Positions 8,433 through 17,788 of a DNA stretch of 20,184 nt are shown here, one piece after another. Location: NCBI GenBank assembly GCA_015680635.1, contig JAABOA010000006.1:1-20184 (forward strand), given 5' to 3'. Numbering within the stretch: position 1 is the stretch's first letter; each line of letters opens with the position of its first letter. Source of the DNA: Lunasporangiospora selenospora (taxonomy: Eukaryota; Mortierellomycota; Mortierellomycetes; Mortierellales; Mortierellaceae). The translations under genes and the position numbers were made by a program. The notes under the pieces were generated by a model. The model searched no databases and had not been told where the DNA came from. It saw only the letters and a program-made list of their open reading frames with translations.

Positions 8433-11220
8433 TCAATACGAAGAATTGATTTCGGCGTACATGCGCTCAAGCTCAGCTCCATATCGTTCTTTTGCAGTAT
8501 GTCTCTTCAGCTTGAAGGTTGGAGTCTATTCAAATTATTTAAACAGCATAAACAGTGTCAAGTCAGTATACATCTGGTAACACTCATGGCTACCGAGCAT
8601 TCCTAGGCTGTTCGAAGCAGCATCCTGTTATCATTTCTTTTGTTTTTCTTCTTACTAAAAGATCGTTTTCAATTGAAAACTGTTCAGATATAACATAAAT
8701 GTTCTTTAGGATCTCGTAACCCTTCAAATCAGATTCGCGTCCAAAGGTAGAGAGTTCTTTCAAAAGAGCCATCTTCACCGATGGCTCGTTGCAGAGTTCT
8801 TCAAAGGTCTTGTCGCCATGTCCATTCTCAACAGCCCATCCCGTCAACGTCTCGGCATCAGGGACAACGATTCCGACCAGAGTTGATTGGAGTGAATGGC
8901 CATAAACAAAGACCTGAGCAACTAGATAATGCTTTGCGAGGACGGACTCAATCTTTTCAGGAGCAATATACTCTCCTTGCGCAAGCTTGAAAATGTTTTT
9001 GACGCGGTCAATTACTACTAGCCGACCATATTCATCCCACTGTCCAACATCACCAGTACTATTCCGGGGAAATATAAGAAATAAAATCCTTTAGTCTCTA
9101 GTGTAACCAACATAGAAAGAAGTAAACAATAGATTCAGAAGCTTACCTTGCCCAACCATCGCTGTCCAAGGTGTCTTCAGTTTGTTTTGGAGACTTGTAA
9201 TAGCCCTTGAAGACACTGTGGCCACGTAACATGATCTCACCACGAGGGAGTGGTTTGTCCTGAGAGGAATAGTTCATAGCAGGGATATCCCTAAGCTTGA
9301 CTTCAACGCAAAGCTGGGGAGGTCCAACCTGACCAGGCGCGAGATCGCCACGGTAGCTCATGCTCAATCCTGCAGCCTGCTCTGTTTGACCATAGCCTTC
9401 ATAGACATCTGCACTGAAGCAAATGCGGAGGAAATCAATGACATCCGGAGAAATGGGTGCCGAACCTGAGACGATATGCTTGACTTTTCCACCAAGACGG
9501 GCTCGAATAGCGCCAAAGACAAGTCGATCCCAGATAGCATGTGTCAAGATACCCCTTCGCAGATTTGCCTTCTTGGTGGCATAGGCTCTGTCGAAAAGAT
9601 ATGCAGCGAGTCCACCTTTGGCCTTGACGCCTGCAAGAACTTTATCGTAAATACGGTTGAATAGACGAGGAACGGAAACAAAGACTGTTGGTTGCAGGAT
9701 CGCCACATCATCCAACAACTTGAGAGTGTCGCCTTGATAGTACCCGATGCGAGTTGCGCCCGATATCATCACTGCTTGGCAGAGGCGCTCAAAGACGTGA
9801 GCAAGAGGCAAGTACGAAACATGAGTGTCTTCAACCGAAGGGATAAAGAACTTTTGATGTTTCGCCATCATGTGGAACGATGAGACGCCCGCGACAAAGT
9901 TCTTGTGGGTAAGAATGGCACCTCTAAATTCATTTCCGAACAGACATTGTGTTTGTAAGCATTATTGCTCCGACACATTCCTTAAGACACAAGAGCATAT
10001 GTCTAGGCATATTATTGGACGCTCCTATGCAAGCATAGCCCGTTAGTCTGGTTTCCTACTCAACGGCTCGCCTCGGTGGAAAGGGTGGGGGAACTGAGCC
10101 GAGCGAGCACGCTATTCTCTCGGCTACCAACCGGGCCTTCTGTGCCATTACAGACCGAACCATCAGTGGGCTCAAGGCTGAAAGTCACCCATTCGCCCCC
10201 CCCCCCCCATGAGTTCACATCCAAATATTTGCTCATAGGCTGTGGGCTGAGGAGTGTGGGGTCATTTGCCCAAAAGTCTCATAACGGACAGGTCTCTCAA
10301 CTTACTTTGGGGTTCCAGTTGTACCAGAAGTATAACAGATCGTTGCAATGTCATCAGGGGTGGGTGGGTTTGCAGGAGCTGGGTTATCACGACCATTGGT
10401 CTCGATATCTGTCCAAGTTGTAATGTTGATCCCCAGACCTTTGGCTTCCTCAGTCAATTCTTGGTCCAAGGTGCCCATGACGATAATATTCTTTAAAGTT
10501 GGAAGGGTTGATTTCATCTCAAGCAATAGAGGTACCTTATCGTCCGAGGCGATAATAGTCTCCATTTCTGTCTGGTTGACAATAAACTCGATTGCGGCAT
10601 GACCAAGGGACTCGTAGAGAGGACAAGAAATAAAGGTATACATGTACCCGGCCAACTCACTCATCGTCTACATTCATGTGGAATAACAGAAAAAAAAGAG
10701 AGAGAGAGAGGGTTCAGGACGCAGCCTTACAAAAAAACAAAAAGCACATGCACACGTGTTTGCAAGTATTTACCCATTCTGGCCGGTTGATAGAAATAAT
10801 GCCGAAAATATCGTTTGCCTTTAGGCCAAGATGTACAAGACCTGCTCCAAAATTGGTTACGCGTTGCTGGACCCGAGAGTATGTCATCCATTCATAAGCT
10901 TGCGCAACTCCATCGACAATTGGTCGGTAGCCTAGAAAACTCCCTCCCTCTTTAGAGCGTCCATTCCATTAAGAGTGTTAACGGGGAGGGAAAAATATGA
11001 CTGCGACCCAACGTAACAATGAGAGGAAGGGATGTAGTTTACCTGATCTCTGGACACCTTCGAGAAAGTTCTCATAGAGCGTGCTGATAGTACTGTCGCC
11101 CCTGTGTGAAGTATAGGTGTAGACGAGCTTATCGGGAGAAAGGATACTTCGTCGGGGTTTTCCTTCTCCAGACACAATGGGGCTATCAGGAACCTCAATG
11201 GAGTAAAGTTGTGTTGCCAT
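8433..11220 (-). CDS. Long-chain fatty acyl-CoA synthetase (AMP-forming)
   Basis: Six exons on the minus strand: 11220-11043, 10931-10774, 10667-10306, 9923-9147, 9058-8656 and 8525-8433. They total 1971 nt, 656 residues, with all phases matching. The product activates long-chain fatty acids to acyl-CoA with ATP. Seen in order: N-terminal YSIEVP; INRPEW-TMSELAGYMYTF across intron 2; AMP-binding P-loop YTSGTTGTPK at 224-233, split by intron 3; YLPLAHVFERL; YGQTE at 410-414; then the acyl-CoA synthetase signature TGDVGQWDEYGRL from 493 and DRVKNIFKLAQGEYIAPE from 509; and the C-terminal TPTFKLKR. Length fits fungal Faa/ACSL proteins. The C-terminus is NSSY, so there is no peroxisomal SKL-type signal. 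No clear signal peptide is visible, and the location of the enzyme is open. The start is the first ATG and matches the family's usual N-terminus. Confidence 0.95.
10066..10108. repeat. GC-rich inverted repeat in an intron
   Basis: GCTCG at 10066-10070 pairs with CGAGC at 10104-10108, and CTCGG at 10072-10076 pairs with CCGAG at 10099-10103. That makes a ten-base-pair stem with one bulged C and a loop of 22 bases. It could fold in DNA or in the pre-mRNA. Confidence 0.75.
10196..10208 (+). repeat. Poly-C tract (13 C), poly-G in the transcript
   Basis: Thirteen consecutive C residues lie inside the long intron of the acyl-CoA synthetase gene. The pre-mRNA is read from the other strand and would carry G13. 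Confidence 0.9.
10697..10710 (-). repeat. (CT)7 microsatellite in the polypyrimidine tract of synthetase intron 2
   Basis: Seven AG units on the + strand read as CT in the transcript, followed by a T-run. They lie about 28 bases before the intron's AG acceptor (10669-10668). Confidence 0.85.
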
Positions 11221-12691
11221 AGCAAGAGTTGGGCCCGTGGGAGTTACAGGGAAAAGGGAGGGTAGGATTGCTGAAGTCCTGAATCAACGTTGGGAATCGG
11301 AATGAGAGATGAATGAGAATGGGGCAAAAGTGGTACGAAGGAAAAAGGCCCTTTTAAAGGGTGCTGTTCATACTGTGCCGAACCCGACTTGCTTCAATCG
11401 GCACGGCCACTCTTCCCTACCGCAAATTACACTAGGCAAGCGTTGTCCCCATGGTTTTTTTCTGCTACACATTGTGCAGCAGAAAGTTGGGTCAGGCTAA
11501 AGAGGTTCGTAAACTGAAAAAAGAAAAAAGGAGGTCTGGGCGTCTCCCCAAAGTGTCAAAATGTCCTTTTTACACCCACAAAATATGACTGAGGTGGTCT
11601 TGCCGATCCATGCGTGTTTTTTACAAGGTAGTCTTGGCGCACCATGTCCAAAGTATGCTGTGACACAGTTAGAACCTTCGCCATCTTTATTTAAGGATAG
11701 AGTGCGAGGGATCGTTCTTCGGCCATGAAAAAAGCGCTTGCCGAAATCTTGTTGCGAGTAGCAAAAAGTTTGTACGATGCCGAATATTCCCACAGTGGAG
11801 CAAAGGAGATTTAAGATAAGACTCTGCACCAATTCAATGCTATGCGACGCTCTAGCATGGTGTTATCTAGATACTCGTCTCTACCCCCGTCTCTCCTCTC
11901 CGAGTCGGATAGATGAAAATCAATGTTGGTATTGTTACAAGCGTGTGTTCCCTAGATCGATGCGAATCCTCGCATTTTGCAAACGTGAATTGTCCAAGAC
12001 ATCGAGTCCAATTTGTACTCTACAAGCAAGGTTGGTGAGAAAACGACCGTGAAGGACGGAAACCTTCTAGTACTCGATCTTACCAGTCCAAATCATGGGC
12101 AATACATCATGATCTAACATCGTATTTTCATTTTTTCTAGGTTGGTTCACATTTGGCATCAGTTTGATACTCAGCAACGGCTCCAGTTGGTCAGTGCTTT
12201 GTGCTCTGGATCTAGTGATTATCCAAAGTGCCGACCTCAGATGCAATCGCTTTTGTTGTTTGCTTGAATTACTGCTGCTTGCATCTCTGTCGTCTTTGGC
12301 AGCCCTGGATACTCGATTTGATCGTCTCCAGAAGTGGTGATGGTGATTCTGCTATCAAGTTCACTATAGTGCAGTCATATCAAATTCTTTAAAACCCTAG
12401 TCAAGCTCAGAGGTTCGTTCCTAACCAGGTTTCCATTGTTCTAATCACAACACTCTTACATTTAGTCATCTGCCAGAATCTCAAATTGGCACAGCGACCC
12501 GCTGACCGCGTGACTGCCCATTTTTTTGCCGCCAGCCATTGTCTTCCGTGAGAGACGCGCGCAACTTCTTTTCCACCAATTCTCCTTTTTCACGCAGACC
12601 TCACTCCACTCTGCTTGCATCTCTGCGCATTGACATTTCACCTACTACGACAGCCCAGCCCATCAAATTCATACCAGTTCCGACTTTAGCC
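11221..12691. other. 1.47 kb divergent intergenic region, no convincing gene
   Basis: The region lies between the start codons of the acyl-CoA synthetase (leftward) and ATG18 (rightward), so it should hold both promoters and both 5' UTRs. Open frames of 60-110 codons exist (11497-11832 minus, 11777-12052 plus). They show no recognisable domain, and their composition does not look coding. The last 150 bases before ATG18 are CT-rich, like a fungal leader. A good inverted repeat lies at 11459-11485. No tRNA A/B-box pair was found by eye. An acceptor-like TTTTTTCTAG at about 12131-12140 could mark a 5' UTR intron. Confidence 0.6.
11459..11485. repeat. Inverted repeat in the ACSL-ATG18 intergenic region
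   Basis: TTTCTGCT at 11459-11466 pairs with AGCAGAAA at 11478-11485. After one mismatch, CAC at 11468-11470 pairs with GTG at 11474-11476. The result is a compact hairpin with a three-base loop, about 240 bp upstream of the synthetase start codon. It could be a protein-binding palindrome or an RNA hairpin in a leader. There is no evidence to choose between them. Confidence 0.7.
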
Positions 12692-13283
12692 ATGAACCTC
12701 AGTGCGAAGGGGGGTGAGCTTTTGTTCATCAATTTTAATCAGGACTTTAGGTAGGCTCCACACCCATGGTGCCACGTTTCAAAAGAGCTACCGCATGTGC
12801 AAGACTGGAATCATGTGGACTTGGCATTTTTTCTGCACCTCCGCTAAACAGATGAAAATGGTTTCTACTTTAGCTGCATCTCTGTCGGAACCAAACATGG
12901 CTTCAAGATTTACAATTGTGACCCATTCGGGAAATGCTACTCCAAGAGTATGTTCACTTGCTCGTTGAATCTCGACCTCCTTGTTTTTGTATGACCATGG
13001 AATGGCAACTGACTTTGACACCTCCTTTGTTTATGCATCGCTGGAAATAGCGGACAGCTCTGTAGGCATTGTCGAAATGCTATTTTGTACGTCTCTTGTA
13101 GCAATAGTCGGTGCTGGAGACCATCCTTCGTCTTCACCCAGGCGACTCCAAATCACCAATACAAAGGTACTCAGCGCTGAGGTATTCCAGATGGAAGGAG
13201 GCAGACCAAGGAGACGTCACTTGATATGTGTGAGCACAATGACAGGACTCTGTCAATATTAATCAACTTCCTGTTACATGTTT

Positions 13284-13315
<32 letters not shown>

Positions 13316-14559
13316 AATAGCGTCAATCGACCATCTGTGAGCTCACATTCCCGACAACCATCCTGTCCGTCAAACTCAACAGGAAGCGACTCATTGTTGT
13401 TCTCGAGGATCAAATTTATGTCTATGACATTAGCAACATGAAACTCCTTCATACAATCGAAACTAGCCCAAACCCCAATGGTGAGTCTTTATTACAGTCA
13501 AGTTATCCAGGATTTTTTTCTTTGTGATTTTTTTTCTAGAAGATTATGGTTTAAGCATCGTTTCTAATCCTTGACGCCACAAATTACCCCGTGGTCACAA
13601 TGACGATAGCAATCTGTGCTCTTTCGCCATCCAGCGAAAACTGTTATCTTGCCTATCCGTCACCAACACCTTCGCCAACATCACCTTTCTCTAACAATGG
13701 ACGTGATGACTCTCATGGACCCTCAGGAGATGTCTTGATTTTTGATGCCGTCAACTTGCAAGCTGTCAACGTTGTCCAGGCTCACAAAACCTCTGTATCC
13801 AATATCGCCATTAATTCTGATGGAACTATGCTCGCCACCGCCAGCGACCGGGTAAGCTTCTGCAGATGGACTCTGACTCTAAGCCGGCGTGACTAAAGCT
13901 CAGCTGGTCATGAGTTCAGACGGATGATTCATGACTTCAATTGTGTACTCTTCCCGAGCTGACTTTTAAAATTTTTATCATCTTTAGGGCACCGTGATTC
14001 GGATTTGGTCGATACCAAATGCTCAACGCCTATTTCAGTTTAGGCGAGGCACACAGGCGGCTCGGATTTACTCTTTGTCCTTTAACCCCGTCAGCACCCT
14101 TCTTTGCGTTTCAAGCGACACGGACACTGTTCATATTTTCAAATTGGGAGGCCCCGGAAGCAACGGTGGTCACAGATCCAATGGAGGCTCTGTTGATGGA
14201 GGCTATGAGAGGGGATCGGGAATGAGGTAACGCCCGATATAGTGTGGTGGGCGCGATGCTTTTTGTGCTCATTTGAGAACGACCGTCAGAGTACTAAAAT
14301 GCTTCTTCTTGTCCTGTTATTCGTATCTCCAGGGATCTTATCCGCCGTCAATCGATGCATCTTGGCCGGAACCTTGCTGGAAGCGTGGGATCGTATTTAC
14401 CTGGAGCGATCACAGAAATCTTTGAACCTACCCGAGATTTTGCCCATTTGAAGCTACCCAATGCCGGTGTGCAGAGCGTCATTGCTCTGAGCGGGTATGT
14501 AGCTGAATTCAGGATATTAACAACTTGTACCGCGAATCATGAACTACCAACTAATTCAT

Positions 14560-14599
<40 letters not shown>

Positions 14600-14821
14600 C
14601 TAAAAAAAGATCCACTCCACAAGTGCTAGTCGCAACATCTGATGGCTATCTCTACCAATATAATATTGATCTAGAGAATGGCGGACCATGTGTATTGCTG
14701 AAGCAGCTCAGGTACGGGCCATTTTGATCTTTGCAACTATACTAACCAATTTTGCTTCTTTTTCTTTGGTAGCCTTTTGGGTTCGAATGACGAGCTTGAA
14801 CCCTCAGCAGCACCCTTCTAG
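12692..14821 (+). CDS. ATG18: Autophagy-related protein 18 (PROPPIN, WIPI family)
   Basis: Nine exons: 12692-12750, 12874-12947, 13051-13166, 13321-13480, 13610-13851, 13988-14226, 14333-14494, 14610-14711 and 14773-14821. They sum to 1203 nt, 400 residues, with matching phases throughout. The product is a seven-bladed beta-propeller that binds PI3P and PI(3,5)P2 on autophagosomal and vacuolar membranes. The key lipid-binding motif FRRG is at residues 235-238 (QFRRGT). Other family landmarks in order: [120 protein letters not shown] and [10 protein letters not shown]. These agree best with Atg18 rather than Hsv2. A Ser/Pro/Asn-rich loop (about 150-175) and a Gly/Ser/Asn-rich loop (about 275-297) separate the blades. 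Two of its introns carry CT microsatellites before the acceptor. Confidence 0.95.
13287..13308 (+). repeat. (CT)11 microsatellite in ATG18 intron 3
   Basis: Eleven perfect CT units, followed by TTCTCTC, form the polypyrimidine tract of the intron that ends with AATAG at 13320. Confidence 0.92.
14567..14596 (+). repeat. (CT)15 microsatellite in ATG18 intron 7
   Basis: Fifteen perfect CT units followed by CCCC and an A-run lie immediately before the acceptor AG at 14608-14609. Confidence 0.92.
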
Positions 14822-15026
14822 GCACCCTAAAATGCTCCCCCCTTTCGCTCGTTCATTCTCAATACGCGTGTGGTTCATGCCCAGCGTGTTTCACAATTTC
14901 ACAGCCACCCTTAGTAAAAAACACCCTGTAAATAAAAATGTTAAAAAAAAGCGCGTCTCAGCCCACAAAGTTACTTTTCCTTCTTGTAGAGCATGTATAC
15001 AAGCTCTGGAACAAAAGAACACGGCA
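14822..15026 (+). promoter_or_regulatory. ATG18-NDC80 spacer: ATG18 3' end and NDC80 promoter/leader
   Basis: These 205 bp separate the ATG18 stop from the NDC80 start on the same strand. AATAAA at 14931-14936 is a candidate ATG18 poly(A) signal. ACGCGT at 14864-14869 matches the MluI cell-cycle box bound by MBF in ascomycete yeasts. A CT-rich stretch ends in an acceptor-like CTTCTTGTAG at about 14980-14989. An ATG at 14993 opens a 13-codon frame that ends at 15034, overlapping the NDC80 start in another frame. Confidence 0.55.
14864..14869. promoter_or_regulatory. ACGCGT (MCB-like) hexamer upstream of NDC80
   Basis: A perfect palindromic ACGCGT lies 158 bp before the NDC80 ATG. In yeasts this is the core of MBF-bound G1/S promoters. 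One hexamer can occur by chance, and another copy occurs at 5313-5318 inside gene 2, so function is only a possibility. Confidence 0.3.
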
Positions 15027-15034
15027 ATGAATAA
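14993..15034 (+). other. Upstream ORF overlapping the NDC80 start codon
   Basis: ATG at 14993 is followed by 12 further sense codons and TAA at 15032-15034. It overlaps the proposed NDC80 ATG (15027) in a different frame. If the mRNA starts upstream of 14993, ribosomes using this ATG would bypass the main start. Confidence 0.4.
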
Positions 15035-17788
15035 CGCAAGACAGGATCCATCTCTGCAGCAATCACAACCGCCTCAAACACCAACGTTCAATCCCGGCCT
15101 GCCAGGGTCACGGAGGATGACCGCTTTTTCAAATGCAAACCAACCCTCTGGGCCCTTTGCTAGTGGTGGAAGTTCGGTTGGGATGGGGATGATGACCGGA
15201 GGGAGCAGTGTCATGGGGAGCGCCAATAGCCGATGGAGCATGTCATCGGGATACAGACAATCCATCAGTGGAGGACAACGGAATAGTGTTCTTAATTCCT
15301 CTGTAATGATGTCCCAACGGCCTTCACCCATGGCCCCATTAGCAGCCGAGGACTATGGAACACTTGGGGGTAGTATGATGGGCCCTCCAATGAGTAGCAA
15401 TCGGTAAATTATGGACTCGATTGTTGAGCTGCAATCCTTAGTGACCTTTTTGTTTTTATTTTTGTTTTTGTTTTTTGTTTATTTGGCATGTCACTTGCTA
15501 ACGCCCTTTACTTCTCTCTCGTTTTGTGGGTGTTCTCTAGGCGGGTTAGTGGATTTGCACCTCGGCAATCAATTGGTGGCGGTAGTGGCGGGATCGCTAT
15601 TTCGAGCAACAGCGTCAGTCTTCGGGACCCTCGACCTGTCAAGGACAAATCATACCAGCGCACTTTGATTCATAATCTTCTCAACTTTTTGACTCAAGTT
15701 GGGTATCCACATCCGATCACTGTCAAAACGTTGACGCAACCGACCAACAAGGACTTTCAGGATATTTTCAAATTCCTTTATCTCAGACTCGAACCTGGAT
15801 ATGACTTTCAGAAAAAGTTTGAAGATGAGGTTCCTGTCTTGCTAAAAGCCATGAAGTAAGAATGAGAGACCTATCTTTTTGTCATGGGATTAATTTAAAA
15901 AATTGCCGCATCAGAGTGACTAAGTGCTTTGTCTTTGTCAACTAGATACCCCTCAGCAGACACGATATCAAAGACATCACTCTACACCGTCGGAACACCA
16001 CATTCATGGCCTTATATGCTGGCATTACTTGGCTGGATGATGGAAGTTATTCTTGTAAGTTGCAGCAATATAAAGGGTATCATCATGAGTTCATCTGTTA
16101 TTTTATGACACTGCTAATAAAAAACCGAATCTCTCACTTCCATGGTCACTCTATTATTTAGGTTATTGACAGACATGAAGAGTGGAAAGAAGAGCAACAA
16201 ATGAGCAATGCACATAATCGGGACCGGGATATAGACCCCAAAATGGACATGACTCAGGTGCCTCCAGATAAGGCGCTCTATCATTACTTGACGAGGACCT
16301 ATCGGATCTGGATGTTGACGGGCAATGTTCAGGATCCAGAAGTGGAAGAAAATATGGCCAAGAGTTTTGAGAGACGAAAAGAATATGCAGAGAGCGAGAT
16401 TAAACATCAGCGAGAGCTTAATGATTCTCTACGTCAGGAGCTGGAAGAGTTGCAAGTAGTAGAGGTATGGAGGCGACCAGACTCCCTTTTTCATGATCAA
16501 TACTAAGCTCGACGTATTTTTTTCTTGCAAGGACTCGGTTCTTTATTAATGACTGACTGTTCCCTCAAACGTTACTAGTCACCCGTCATTGCGCTCGAAA
16601 AGGAGCAAAAGTCACTCAAGCAGGAGATTGATCAACTGAAAAAGGCGATTGATGTTGCAACACCAAGGATCGCCAGTCTCACTAAAGCCAATGAGGAAAG
16701 CACAGACAATATTGCCAACAAAGAAGTCAAGCTAACCGATCTAGAGCGTGCAAAACGGGAAGTTCAGGAAATCGTCCGAACCCAGACTGTCACCCGTGCA
16801 GGTCTTGAAAGTAAACTGGATGAACGGAATCGTCTCCGTCGTCGAGAAGAGAATCTGAAACAACAATGCACCAACAATGAGAATGAACTCCGAACGCTTG
16901 AGAAACGGTTTGTTGATGGCGAGAATGAGGCCGAGAAATTGGTCCGAGAGTTCAATGCGTTGGCGGTCAAAATTGGGATTGTGCCCATATCAGCCAAATA
17001 TGCCGCAGGTCAAGATTATGAGCTTCGACTCGATCTGGATAAGGCTGTTTCGGGAACCGGCAAAGTGTATTCATTGGATGTCAAGACCAGGACTGAAAAG
17101 ACTATTAGCGGCTTGCGGAATCAGTTTACCAGAGATTTCAATACGTCGAGCGACGAGTACGTGTCGCTGAAACAAGAGCTAGAGATTTTGGAGGATAGTA
17201 TCGAGGAGGGCACTGAGAAGCTGCGTATCAAGGAGTATCAGCTCAGTCAGTTGAACAAGAAGTATCATGAGGAAAAAGAGGTATGTGATTGATTGAGCTG
17301 GCAGACATTCTATTGAATCTTTTTTTAAAAAAAAGATTATGTTACTGATTATCTTTAAATATTGGCTTATTGCTTAGGCGACAAGGGCAGACTTGATGAA
17401 CCGACAGGGCTTTACAGAGACAAGAGAAGAACAAATCCAATCCCAAATCCAAGAAACCAACCAGAACATGGCGGAAGCGGAGCGGCTAGAGCAAGATAAC
17501 CAGATGATGGAGCGCCAAGCGGCACAGAATCGGGAATTGTGTAATCGACGGATTCGGGAAATGTTGCAGCAATTGTCCGAGGTGAAGCAGCATGTGGAGC
17601 AGCAGATTGGGGTGGTTCAAAACATGGCCTCCAAGGAACTTGAGGATACACAAAGGCAAATGAAAAGGTTGCAGGAGATTTTGGAGATGGAGGCGCAGTT
17701 TGAGCAACGAAGCATGTCAAGTCAAGACCAGGATCCTGATCATGAGAACCTGAGGCCCAAACGCGACCTTTTGTTTTCTTCAACGTAG
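15027..17788 (+). CDS. NDC80: Kinetochore protein Ndc80 (Hec1)
   Basis: Six exons: 15027-15403, 15541-15855, 15946-16054, 16162-16464, 16579-17280 and 17378-17788. They give 2217 nt, 738 residues, in consistent phase. Ndc80 is the microtubule-binding subunit of the four-protein NDC80 complex in the outer kinetochore. Residues 1-150 form a disordered Ser/Gly/Met-rich tail. A calponin-homology-type head follows at about 155-275, with DPRPVKDKSYQ, LLNFLTQVGYPHPI, TVGTPHSWPYMLALLGWM and EV-IDRHEEW. These are diagnostic for the family. From about 335 to 710 the chain is coiled coil rich in Glu, Gln, Lys and Leu. The protein is somewhat longer than human (642) and yeast (691) forms, mainly in the tail. 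The start at 15027 is the first ATG in the continuous frame that leads into exon 1 without an intervening splice. An in-frame open stretch upstream lacks family features. Confidence 0.95.
15447..15484 (+). repeat. T-rich (T5-6 G/A) low-complexity tract in NDC80 intron 1
   Basis: Irregular repeats of five or six T followed by G or A lie between the donor at 15404 and the acceptor at 15540. They are probably an extended polypyrimidine tract. Confidence 0.75.

Larger units (their letters stand above)
9924..10305 (-). other. Oversized third intron (382 bp) of the acyl-CoA synthetase gene
   Basis: This intron splits the P-loop lysine codon (AA|A). It has canonical ends, GTAAGT and TTTAG, and both neighbouring exons are certain from protein conservation. 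It is three to four times the length of the gene's other introns (88-130 bp). It holds a GC-rich hairpin (10066-10108) and a C13 tract (10196-10208). I see no tRNA or coding sequence in it. Confidence 0.88.

Noticed and set aside
10066-10108. CCTCGG in the intron hairpin as a fatty-acid regulator (FarA-type) site
   Set aside because: The hexamer is short, the regulator is described from Aspergillus-type fungi, and the site is inside an intron rather than a promoter.
9931-10300. tRNA or snoRNA gene in the long acyl-CoA synthetase intron
   Set aside because: No paired A and B boxes, no cloverleaf and no clear C/D or H/ACA box set could be found by eye.
11497-11832. 111-codon minus-strand open frame in the ACSL-ATG18 intergenic region
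   Set aside because: No family motif or membrane pattern that stands up, and no plausible neighbouring exon. Kept as intergenic.
11777-12052. 91-codon plus-strand open frame with a CWYC motif
   Set aside because: Two cysteines alone do not make a finger, and the rest shows no conserved pattern. It could be leader or noncoding RNA sequence.
14539-14727. Open frame reading through the CT repeat as a Leu-Ser repeat protein
   Set aside because: It is the unspliced read-through of ATG18 intron 7. Protein conservation on both sides fixes the splice.
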